Origin: Asterias amurensis
Lineage: Eukaryota; Echinodermata; Asteroidea; Forcipulatida; Asteriidae
NCBI RefSeq assembly: GCF_032118995.1
Contig: NC_092662.1
Span: forward strand, 16,257,701-16,321,700
Reading direction: 5' to 3'
DNA: 64,000 nucleotides
Every line of letters starts with the position of its first letter. The first letter of the stretch is position 1. The notes under the pieces are model-generated. The model was not told the DNA's origin. It ran no database searches and saw only the letters and a list, made by a program, of their open reading frames with translations. A program made the position numbers and the translations under genes. This document shows, one piece after another, positions 11,928-21,908 of this stretch.

Positions 11928-12070
11928 GGGATAACTTACCGTTATGATGGCGCCACCACTTTTTCACTCATTTTTACAAAAAGGGATATCTCATTGAGGT
12001 ATGATACTATAAGTGTAATATTTCATATCGAATGAAAAAGTGGTGGCGCCATACAGAAACTTTTCCCTAA
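11928..12070. mobile_element. Short palindromic element, GGCGCCACCACTTTTTCA family, copy 2
   Basis: The same ends and inner GGCGCCACCACTTTTTCA arms as at 9868-10011 are present, with the internal spacer in the opposite orientation. It ends about 80 bp before the first FIRRM coding exon. Confidence 0.75.
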
Positions 12071-12151
12071 ATAAAATTAAACAAATAAATATAAACAAAA
12101 ATTTATTTTAAAAAGTTGTAAATGTGACCTTCCCTCGCTTCTGTTTTAAAG

Positions 12152-15100
12152 ATCATGTCCCAGAGTGAGAGCCAGGGTTCCTTCTTGGATGAAGTAGGAA
12201 CATGGAGTAAAGATACCTGCAAGCTGCGACTGTCAGAGACACTTCCAAAACTTATTATATCCTTTGCAAAATCTTACAAAGCTTTACCAAGAAAGACTTA
12301 AGCACAATATTCATCAGTAGAAATAGAATGACTTCTTCTTCTTCCTATATGAGTACAAGCCTCACATGCGAGTAATAATCGTAGGAAGTGCAAAAGTAAG
12401 CAGGCCGCGGGAACACATCAGCAAAAAAACTAACAGAAATAGGTGTATATATACAGTACTTCTAATACTTTAATAGCTGTGAGAGAAGAGTTGCTTTAAA
12501 GTTCTTTAACAGTAAACGTTCACTCTCAGTATGGAAACGGAGATGAAGCAACAATCAAGACATCAATACTCAAACTCATTGTGGGTTCCTTCCTGCCTTG
12601 TCTTGAGATACAAAATATAGAGGAGCAAGTCTTTGCTCAAATCCTTCCCCAGGTTGGTATAAAAAAAATACATGAAAATACATAGTTTATTATTAGAAAT
12701 AGAATAGGGAATGCTTGTCTCAATTGCTGTCTGTTTTTACTGTGAGCGTCTTTTAATGTTTGCTGGATGGCAAATTTTAACCAAAGTAAGCTGGAATATG
12801 ACATTCCGCTAAAATGAAATAATAAACCTGGCTATAGTATGTGATGTTTTGCATCTTTTGAACCAATTCTGTATAATACCTTTAAGGTATGTTTTAACGA
12901 TGCCACTGATGCTTTCCCCTAATTTTGCTCTCTCCTAAAGACTTGTCAACTGTTTGATGACACTCTGTCGAAGGTCAAGGAATCAATCAAAGACGTTTCA
13001 ACCCAACAAGACAATTATGGCATCAGAGAAAAAATGCAAACATTTCTACAGGTATGGAAGTAATATTATTTACATTTTTGCCCATTTATACTGTATACTC
13101 AGTACTTGGAATTCATGATTTCTGAAAAAAATATTCACAGGCAACTCAGGTTTATTTTGAATCCAAGACCTTTGGTGTTCTGTGCTTGAAAATCATCCTG
13201 GGTCACCCTAGCTATAATAAATATTATTATTTCAGATCGCCTTAGGCATGATTGAGAGCTTGGGATCATGTATCACCTACGTCATTGACGCCCTGAGTGG
13301 GGGCGCTCTTTCCTTGGACACAGTACGAACACTGCCCTCGTCTGTGCTTCACGTTGTAAGCAGATCTTTCCACCACTGCAAAGTAAGTAACTTCAATCAG
13401 TCTGACATACGGGTGTTTTGAGCAAAAGTTACGTCATTGGTGCAGAGTGCTATACACCCCTCTTAATATTCATGCATGACGCCTTAATTCTTACCCAAAA
13501 TGAGGCCATAGGCGCACGTCTGCCACGTCTGCCACGTCTGCTACGCCTATGGCCTCGTTTTGGGTTAGAATTGTGACATATTGTGCATAAATATTAAGAG
13601 AGGCATTTTGAGACGTTGGCAGCAGGAGACATAACAGAACTTTTTTGTGGCTCTGAGCGAGCCACACATGCTTAGTATTGCGCTTGTAGGTCTGAGCACG
13701 CGCACTGCTGGCGAGAACTGTGAAAAGGGACCGTCTAAAAGTCTCCTATTGGCACTACCATCAGCTACACACTTTCTATACAAGTCCCTTAAAACTTATT
13801 TAATTGTACTAACAATTCTACCGTGTGAGTTTTTCTGTCGTCACTTTGGGTAGGCAAACGGCCCGATAAATTTATTGTTGCTGTGCGTTTAGGACGGCTT
13901 GTGACACTATTGTTTTACAACCTTATTGCTGAATTGATATAACAGGACAGCAACACCATATATGGGGACCATTTCCCTCATGTGTCTGAGATACTATCGT
14001 TGCTCTTCAAGAAGGCGTACGGTTTGCAGAAGTCCCTGACGGTGATGCTGGATGCTGTGAAGGTAACTACAGAGGATGGTGAGGATTCTGAGGAATGCAT
14101 CGAGGCTATGGCACAATGTGAGTTTTCTTAATGACTGCGCTATTCCTTGTGTCTTGTACCGTGGACACCTTGTGCCTTGACTTTGCACATGCGATGCAGG
14201 ACGTAGCTTTCTGATTACTTGTAATTTGGTTCTTTGCCTACCTTTGTTCATGACTTTGCGCCACCGTTCACTGGCAATCAGGTTGGCATACTTTTTCCTC
14301 GCCTTCCAACTCTAGGACCCCTGTTCGAATCCCACTGGAGGTACTATGTGAATTGGATTTTCAGTCTCTACCTGATTGTGTGGGTTTTCCAAGGAATAAT
14401 TCCTTCCTCCAACATCTTAAACTTCCTTGGGTTCATAACCATATGCATTTTCTGTTACAGTATGCAGCGGGTTCCATGACTTGTGTATCATCATTGGTGA
14501 TATGGACAGTACATTACTGGTTAGTACCTGGAGGTTTGTTATTAAGATGGTCTGCAAACACAAGGAGCCGCTCAAGAACGTCTTACAGGTAAGAAGCTGG
14601 AGTCAGGACAAGGTACTCACAGATACTTATCGTGCTGCCATCTTGGTCATGTTCCCTGTATACAATCACAATTTTCAGTGGTAACTGTCATCATGCGAGG
14701 CAGGGGCCAGACTATTTTGCCCTATCAGTCTTGATTTGGTTACAGTGATGCAAATGCAAGAAAAACGAGATATTTGAGCTGTGATATAGGGCCCAACTTC
14801 AGATAGCTGTAAAAGCAAATTTTTGCAAAATGCTCTTTTCAAAAGAGAAAGAAAACGGCTTCATATTTATCACTGAACGTCTTTCTCTAAGGATTCTCAT
14901 CAAGAGGTCACAGCTTCAAGTCCTGTTCTAGTTAATTTGTCTTTGTTCACCCCAAAACTCAACAATATTTTTCATACTCTTCTGTTGGTTAAATTCATCA
15001 TCCAAGAATTCAGAATAACCCCTTGTTTTTATTACATTAAGATCCATCCCATAGTAGTCACGCTGTGCTCCGACATCAAGACAAACTACGAACATTGCCT

Positions 15101-18100
15101 GCGTCTTGCCCCTCATCCTCCATCAACTCAGTCCTCCCAGGGAGGAGACGAGAGAGCCTTCACTAAGACCCTCAAGATCTGCAGCCTCTGCCTTAAGATG
15201 CTGATGCACCTACTCAAGGAATTCCAGGGTTACTTGGGACCCTGTCAGAAGGAGCTGTACAACTTGATCATTCATCTACAGAGGTGAGCTTGACGACTCC
15301 ACAATTTTGGGATTCGGTCCCAATTTCAAATGACTGCTTAAACAGAAAACTTCGCTAAGCAACTTGCTAAGCAAAAAACAAGCAGTACACCTGTTTCTTC
15401 ACTCCTCTCCCACTTTGGGATTCAGTCCCAATTTCATGTAACTGCCCAAACAGAAAATTGCTAAGCAACTTGCTTAGCAAAAATAAGCAGGATACCAGAG
15501 TCTTTACTTCTTCTCCCACCTATCAACAAGTTGGGTATTCGCTCCTAATTTCATAAAGCTGGTCAAACCAAATGTTACTCGGGATCTTGTCAAGCAAAAA
15601 TAAGCAGGACACCAGTCTCTTCACTTTTTCTTCCACCTATCAAGAATTTGGGGATTCGGTCTCAATTTCTTATAACTGCTCAAACAAAGAAAAGTCTCAC
15701 AAAACATAAGTAAGCTGCACACCAGTCAAAGATGGTAATATTTGTTCTTTTGGCTGACAACCTTATTCGGGTAAAGAAAAATAATGTTTGTGATTAAGCA
15801 GCTCTATGAATTTATGCTCAGATCATCATTTGTTCCTGTCTTTTCCTGTTGCAGTCTTGCCTCTCCAGGGATCCACGCTCCGACAATCTTCAGCGGCCCT
15901 AGCGCTGAGATTGATCGAACCTTGTTGATTTGCATAGAGCCTCTGCTACAGCTTGTCATTGACAATCAGTTATTCCGGGACGTCGTCACCGCTAAAAACC
16001 AAGGTAGGAGCTGTCATTCGAAGAAGCTGTATCGTCAAATGAATTACAATTTTCAGTACTTGTCACATTTTGGCAATTCTCATCCCTGAGACAGGTTTGG
16101 TTGTTGATTTGTATTCCGCATAACACTTGATTTTGTCCAAGTTGTGATGACAGTTTCCAGCAAGAGATGATAGTTATCATTACAAATATTTATTTTAACC
16201 ATTGATTATTTCAAGATATTTTCACATCTTTTTGGTTTTCTTCATGATGCAATATCAGAGCTTGCAGACAATCTTCAGTTCGGAAGACTTCTGACTCTGG
16301 TGAAGATATTGAAGATGCTGCCGTCTCGTACAGAGGAAACTAAGACAGCTTGGATGGACTCTACCACAGCATCTTGGGAGCAGCCGAGGGATTCGGTGAT
16401 GCAGGCACTCTTCAGATCCTATAAACATTGTGAGTATCTGAAGGTTGCTTCTGAGGAACAGTCAGAGTCTTTGAGTCTTAAGACACTCAACCCTCCAGTA
16501 CATTGGAATGAGTTCTGGGCCTAATTTGGTGACTCTGCTTACTGCCCGATTCTGCACTTGTAATCATTCTTTGCCTACAAGGCAAGCACAGATTTTCTTT
16601 GCTAGCTGTGTAAGTGTTGAATGCCTAGTGACGTTGAGTTTGCACGCCTGCGCAAGCCAAAGTTCCCTGCTAACCCATGGAACTACATGGAGGCAATGGT
16701 CTCTATTGGTCTTGGTCTTGGTACCCCTTCAAAAATTTCCTTCAAAAGTGTTCAACACAGTGCCCTTTGTAGTATCAGGCATGCAACTCTTCCGCGTTTC
16801 CGCGGAATTCCGCATTTTAAAAAAAATGATAAGTGCTTAAAAAAAAAAAATTGTAAAAAAAAAAAAAAAAAAAAAAAAGTAAAATAAGCCTAGTACATGC
16901 TAACAATGCACCTTAGAGCATAATTAACTTTAACATTTTCTAGTGTACCATTGTGGGTGTCATGTCCCGTGGCGTTTCGGCTGCCTCGCTCCGCACTTGC
17001 ATTGTGCCTTTGAAGATTTTCCTCTTTTTTATTCAATGGGCAGTTGCATGCTTGTAGTATGCGAATTGCCCTGCCCACTCAAAGATGAACGTTCAGGCCT
17101 TGAGTATAGGTAACTTTAAACACTTAGTTTAAAAGGATCTCATAAATACTTACGATTGTGATATTAATTGATTTTGATTCCAGGTTACGTCGAGTCGGCC
17201 TTACCTGTCAAACTACCGGTTCTTCTGCGCCAGGGTCAGCCACAACAGGAAGTCAGCCTCAGGACGTATCTGACCATCAATGTGTGTGGATTTGTCGCAG
17301 CGGTCAGTACGCGACATTTCAATGTCGTTGAGCGCTGTCTGTTAGAGAACGTATTGGGTTGTGACTTTGACAGCGCTCTTCTTGCTATGGACGTGTGGTG
17401 CTTTCTAGCTAGGTATGTTAAACAAAAAAATTGGGGGAAAAATTGTAAAAATTAACTTTTATTCAAATAGACTGCTTTTTAAAAACATTGTTATGTTGTT
17501 CATTTTTGGTTTTGTAATCAGTTACTGCTTATGTTTATAACTTATGGTTTATTATTTGAGTTTTGAATTTAAAAAGCTGCATCCCCTTAAGGTGATCCCC
17601 TGGCTGCCGCTTCCCAGGTTGTATCGTAAACTTTGGTGTGAACCCTGGCTACATGGCAGCTAATGGTTGTATGGATTCTGACTGGCACCCTTTTACTCCG
17701 AACAAAAATATTTATTAAATTTGGAGACTGCAAACATAAAGGCCTAGATAGCTCAGTTAGTGGAGCACCGGCATGTTAAACTTGGGGTCTTTGGTTCAAG
17801 TTTGACCCTAGTAAATGTTCCTTTCTGTTACCCCAAATATATAACAAGTTTGACCCTAGTAAATGTTCCTTTCTGTTACCCCAAATATAACAAAAATACA
17901 TCAGAGTGCAGAAAGTTAAACTCTTCGTTGTTTTTCATTGGTCAATAGGTACGGTTCTGCTAACCTGTGTGCAAGTCATGTCCATCATGTGGCTGACCTC
18001 CTGACCTCCATTCCAGCCAATCACAGTCCAGGTTGCATACATCTGAGTATGTTGCTATGGCGACTGGTTCCTCTAATGGCACAGGAACATCAGGTAATAC

Positions 18101-21100
18101 GCTCCAAATATTTTTGCTCTGAAGGGCCCAATTCTTGCAATGGTGTATGCAGTGTTGAGTGCGCATTGTTTTACTAACTCAATGTAAGAACATCTTGCAG
18201 CAAGACAAATGTCTTATACCAATTGGTGGACAATGTTGTAAATTTGTGCACCCTGTTTTATCTGTCATCTTCATGTAAATGTATTGTAAGTGAACAATTT
18301 AAGACACTCAGTTTTTAAGTTTCCACTAAATTTGGACACCCTTTTTACCAAATCCTGGCAAACTTGCATCCGAGTGAAAATTTCATACGTACCTTCAAAT
18401 CCATAGTGTTTTTTGTTGGTCTTTACTTGTCTAGGATGAGTTGATTTCAAAGTACCCTCCAGAGAAGAACTTAGCTCTATGGAGGCAGCTTCCACTTCTA
18501 GCATTCAGAGAGGAGAAGAAGACACTTATTGCAGAGGCTGTAGTGTCCCATGGCTTGGAGCAGTGTGAAGCCTGGCTGGGTAGGACAGAACATACGCTGG
18601 GGTTATTGCAACAACTGGTAGGTAACGTTTCTGTTGAAGGGACACGTTGCCATGGATTGTGCGAGTTGGTCTATGAAAAGCATTTTAAAACCATTTGTTA
18701 TCAAATGCATATGGTCAGGGAGATGTTCTAAAAGTAGAATATAATGATCCACACAAACATTCCTCAAAATTGCGTGGTTTTCCTCTTACTTTTCGAACTT
18801 ACACGGTTGGCCACTTAATGGAGTCAAATACTTGACTCCACAAAATGGCGCGCCATGTTAGTTCATGACGTATAAGGAAAACCATGCAATTTAGAGTCAT
18901 ATTTGTGTAGATCATTTGACTAACTCGCCCGATCCAAGGCAACTTGTTCCATTAAAGGGAAGGTATACATTTAATTATTTTCAAAGACCAGTGTTGTCAT
19001 TGGTGTATCCCAACATATACATTAAATTACAAATCTGTGAAAAATTGGGCTCAATTGGACATCGAAGTTGCAAGAAAATAATGGAAGTAAAAACCACCCA
19101 CGTTACATAGAATTGAGTGCTTTAGATGACTGAGAGAGACTTCAGGCCTGAAGCCTTTCTTATATAAAATTGTTTTTGTGAAAAATAACCTCTCTCTCTC
19201 TCTAAAATACATTTCTTCAAAGGGTGTTGTTTCTAACCATGTTTTATAATATCAACATCTCTATCTAATTAAGGTTTTAAGGTTAATAATCTTGTGAGTA
19301 ATTATCAAAAGTGCACACTGCCTCTATCAAGGGGCATTTTGTCTTCGGATTAGGGGGCTTTGGGATTTCAAAACAAATGTTTGAAATGAATACGTTTGGA
19401 AAGAGCGAACAAACACTGAATAATTTGAATTTTATTTTTGTGGATTCATAGGAATCAGCACTTTCATGCATATTCAGCATGTACAGGCAGTTTGAAAACA
19501 CCAAACCACCAATCAGATCGCAGCTTACTCAAAAGGTGCTGGGATTGGTTGTCAGGCTGTGGGAAGCTCTCCCATTGGACAGAATCAAATCATGTGATAT
19601 TGTCGGCATTCTCATTAACCTGACAGGGTCACTCTTAACAGAGCTAAGCCCATGTGATTTGGCAAAGGTAGGGACGAATCTTTATATGTACACTCAAAAT
19701 TGAATAGTTATCTGACAAGTATTGGTTTAAATTATGTACATTTACCGACCAAATCTTGTTTCAGAAATTTTTTCTAAAAATGAATTAGAAATAGTAACTG
19801 AATTAGTTCTTAAGGCCCGTTTCCACTGAGAACGATAACGATAACGACGCCAAGAAAACACATTCTATTGGTTGAATGAGCGTGTGCGTATTCTGCATGG
19901 AGCAATTCAACTAATAGAACGCGTTATCTTTGCGTCGTGATCGTTATCGTTCTTGTTGTCGCTGCAGTGGGACCGGGCCTTTAGGAAATGATACTTGTTT
20001 GTACTTTTATAATACTTTGCAAATATAACAGAAAGATTAAGACAAGATTTTTTGTTTTTAATAAATAATTGTTGCCCTACCCTAGGTGACGATGCAGCTG
20101 TGCGCTCTGCAGAAGAATCCATCCTTAAAACTCAGACTGAATATTGTCAATTTACTGCACAGGTTTAGGAAGGTCAAAGTTCAACCTTGCTCCCAGGTGA
20201 GAATCAACCACTTGTTCCGTTAATACTATATGGGTAAACCAATGTGATCTTTCATTTGATATTATTATTATTAAAACACTTTTTTTTTAATGGTTTGAGA
20301 AAATCCTGAATTCCGGAAAAATCCAGTGAAATCACGCCTAATTTCTAAGAATTGTTTTCATTTCTGCAGCTGAAGAGTATCTTGGATGGTGTGACCGAGT
20401 TATTTTCCAGCGTTCTCGGTGACAAGAATTGCATCATACGTCAGATGTCGTTGCAAGCCTTCAGCAAGTTTGCAGAGGTAAAAACCACAAATTTGTTCCC
20501 CCTTTTTCTTTTGAGGGCTTACACCATTCTGTACGTTTTCAATATTTCTTAACCCTTAACAAGTTGACAAGGTTTTAATTAATGTTTTGTTTGAATTAAT
20601 TACAGGAAACAGCTCATGAGTCAGTCGTACCAGAGTGCCTCCATGTAGAGACAACACAGAACAGAGTGGTGGATTTCTTGAACCAGGTGAGTTTATTTTG
20701 TTTTGCGAAAAAACAAATTTGTGACCCGACGTTTCAACCCTAGCAGCAGAGTCTTTTTCAAAGCCAAATGTCAACAGGATGGCACATTGGTGTCTTGCCT
20801 CGCCTTCCACCTCTGGGGACCCTGGTTCGAATCCTACCGGGGGGCACTATGTGGACTGGGTTTTTCGTCCCTACTTGACTTTGTGGGTTTTTTCTCAGAG
20901 AACAATTCTCTGGGGTTTTCCTCCCACTTCTAAAACTGAACTTTCTTGATTGTCTTCTCACCGTGTCTAGATGCTGAGAAGGCTTTGACAAGTATTATCA
21001 TACATGTAGATGTAGACTACAAAGATACAAAGGAAAACTGGTGTAACAAAATCGGTTGGATGTAATAGATAGAGATGAAAGCACACAAAGAAAGCAGGGG

Positions 21101-21908
21101 ATTAACAACGAGGAGGGTAACAAAAAGGGTGGGAGGGGAAGGGGCCTGTTTGACCACAATAGGTTGGGAACACAAAAGACAAAGTCAACAGTTATCGTGC
21201 AAGATGGAAGAGTGTATCAATTTTGAATTCAATATAGTAATTGGGTATGCTTTATTTTTATACATACCATATATTTCCTTCTGCATTATTAGACGCCCCA
21301 GGATTGCTCCATCAAAAGCGAGGTAGAATGGCTACAGCATCAAGCTGAGAAGCTTGTGGAGTACGCCTTAAAGGTGTCAACTGAGGAGAGTAGGCTACCC
21401 TCTGATGGCACTGGGTGTGAGTGGGCGACTGGTACTTCAGGAGAACAGGAAAGCTGGGATAAAGAAGGTTCATCAAGGACTGAAGAGGTATGACAAACAG
21501 AAAATGGGTTAATCATTCTTGCAGTTGCACAATTTGTTTATGATGGGTAACTTGAAATGTAGTTTCATAAAATAACTCCTAAAGTAACTTTTAAATATGG
21601 GGCTGAACGATGTGATCTAGTGTTGTAGAAATCTTTTGATAAAAGCTCTCATTTTGGATTGTTTTCTTTTTGTTTGATTCACACATTGTTAACATACTCA
21701 TTCTATATTGTTTTGATAGCCTGCAGCTAAGAGGTCCAGGATGGGGCATAATGATGAAGGCTATCGCCAGGCTATTGAAGCCATCAGCACCAACCTGAAG
21801 GTTATACAAGAGCTGAGAGAGATCAAAAATGATACACCGCCATCGTGGCTAAGGATGGAACTACACACCCTCAGAGATAGACTGGTAGGCTTGGTTCCAG
21901 ACTCATAA
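12152..21908 (+). CDS. FIRRM: FIGNL1-interacting regulator of recombination and mitosis (C1orf112 family), complete
   Basis: Large helical protein that in vertebrates and plants (where it is called FLIP) works with the AAA ATPase FIGNL1 to remove RAD51 filaments and control crossovers and crosslink repair. Eighteen coding exons join in phase to about 935 aa: 12152(ATG 12155)-12256, 12524-12652, 12941-13051, 13236-13382, 13946-14117, 14461-14588, 15042-15283, 15855-16003, 16259-16429, 17184-17412, 17949-18093, 18435-18617, 19452-19667, 20086-20196, 20370-20477, 20606-20686, 21293-21487, 21720-21908. Family signatures seen: LLAMDVWCFLARYGSANLC (about residues 516-534), SKYPPEKNLALWRQLP, HESVVPECL, and the C-terminal PPSWLRMELHTLRDRL. 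The human protein is 853 aa. The start MSQ and the phrase LPKLISQYGN align with the human N terminus. The first coding intron is of the AT-AC minor class. A polyadenylation signal is at 22464. Confidence 0.92.
12257..12523 (+). other. FIRRM: Minor-spliceosome (U12-type) AT-AC intron in FIRRM
   Basis: Exon 1 ends with CTT ATT in phase 0 and the intron begins ATATCCTTT, the consensus U12 5' splice site. No GT donor exists between 12230 and the in-frame stop at 12300. Near the other end TTCTTTAAC (12502-12510) is one base from the U12 branch-point consensus TTCCTTAAC, and a TTCAC acceptor ends at 12523, about 14 nt later, inside the known 10-15 nt range. The join gives LPKLI-SQYGN, matching the family. 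An alternative TCAG acceptor 6 bp downstream would also keep phase. Confidence 0.85.
13457..13602. repeat. Palindromic element with a 9-bp repeated core, FIRRM intron 4
   Basis: CCTCTTAATATTCATGCATG...GAGGCCATAGGCG on the left pairs with CGCCTATGGCCTCG...ATTAAGAGAGG on the right. The loop holds about three units of CACGTCTGC. It looks like a hairpin MITE; it lies within a FIRRM intron. Confidence 0.7.
14225..14455 (+). repeat. tRNA-derived SINE in FIRRM intron 5
   Basis: A B-box-like TGTTCGAATCCCACTGGAGG is followed by a tail with TTGTGTGGGTTTTCCAAGG. The tail pattern is shared with the copy at 20770-20990, which sits in another intron of the same gene. No open frame of note. Confidence 0.6.
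15305..15735 (+). repeat. Four tandem copies of a ~106-117 bp unit, FIRRM intron 7
   Basis: The phrase TTGGGATTCGGTCCCAATTT and its variants start near 15308, 15414, 15531 and 15648, each followed by TAACTGC..CAAAC, GCTAAGCAA..CAAGCAG and a polypyrimidine stretch with CTCCCAC. The unit resembles the GCTTAGCAAAAATAAGCAGG repeat that is scattered elsewhere (for example 25310-25460 and 63830-64000), so this looks like local amplification of a mobile sequence. Confidence 0.8.
16515..16890. repeat. Partial MITE, a CCTTGGTGCCC-type repeat and an A-rich run
   Basis: 16515-16690 matches the left and inner part of the complete element at 62248-62497 (CTGCTTACTGCCGAATTCTGC-like start, TGAATGCCTAGTGACGTTGAG). 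It is followed by a CTTGGTCTTGGTACCCCTTC fragment and then by a poly(A) stretch at about 16838-16879. All lie in a FIRRM intron. Confidence 0.6.
17742..17892 (+). repeat. tRNA-like SINE head with a 49-bp direct duplication
   Basis: GCCTAGATAGCTCAGTTAGT is a tRNA A-box-like head and GGTTCAAGTTTGACCC is a B-box-like stretch. The segment AGTTTGACCCTAGTAAATGT plus the following CCTTTCTGTTACCCC occurs twice (about 17799-17841 and 17848-17890), a local duplication. FIRRM intron 10. Confidence 0.65.
18635..18957. mobile_element. Long palindromic MITE, family 1, copy 2
   Basis: It opens with TTGAAGGGACACGTTGCCAT and closes with GGCAACTTGTTCCATTAA; the centre pairs TGGAGTCAAATA with TTGACTCCACAAAATGG. 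It is more diverged than the copies at 8871 and 47437, so it is probably older. The family 2 element at 18953 follows directly. Confidence 0.75.
18953..19323. mobile_element. Palindromic MITE, family 2, copy 2
   Basis: It shares AAAGGGAAGGTATACATTTA, TTGGTGTATCCCAACATATA and the terminal GAGTAATTATCAAAAGTG with the copy at 5117-5478. A TC-rich run is at 19185-19203. FIRRM intron 12. Confidence 0.7.
19810..19983. mobile_element. MITE with AAGGCCCG / CGGGCCTT termini
   Basis: TAAGGCCCGTTTCCACTGAG is mirrored by CAGTGGGACCGGGCCTTTA. Inner inverted stretches (AACGATAACGATAACGACGC and GACGCAAAGATAACGC on opposite strands) form a near palindrome. FIRRM intron 13. Confidence 0.75.
20765..20990 (+). 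repeat. tRNA-derived SINE in FIRRM intron 16
   Basis: It has a B box (GGTTCGAATCC at about 20822), then GGGGGGCACTATGTGGACTG and a conserved tail ATTCTCTGGGGTTTTCCTCC. The tail matches a fragment at about 456-475 in DNMT1. Confidence 0.7.

Larger units (their letters stand above)
10879..12151. promoter_or_regulatory. DNMT1/FIRRM divergent intergenic region
   Basis: About 1.27 kb separates the DNMT1 start codon from the first FIRRM coding exon, and the genes diverge. A YY1-like ATGGCGGC sits at 11314 followed by a plausible donor (AATGTAAGAA, cut at 11373/11374), which could end a non-coding first exon of FIRRM. No TATA box was recognised. The right part holds two repeat elements (11838-11906 and 11928-12070). 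The promoter role is inferred from gene orientation only. Confidence 0.5.

Noticed and set aside
13510-13545. Short spaced repeats resembling a CRISPR unit
   Set aside because: The unit is 9 bp, has no spacers, lies in an animal intron and forms the loop of a hairpin.
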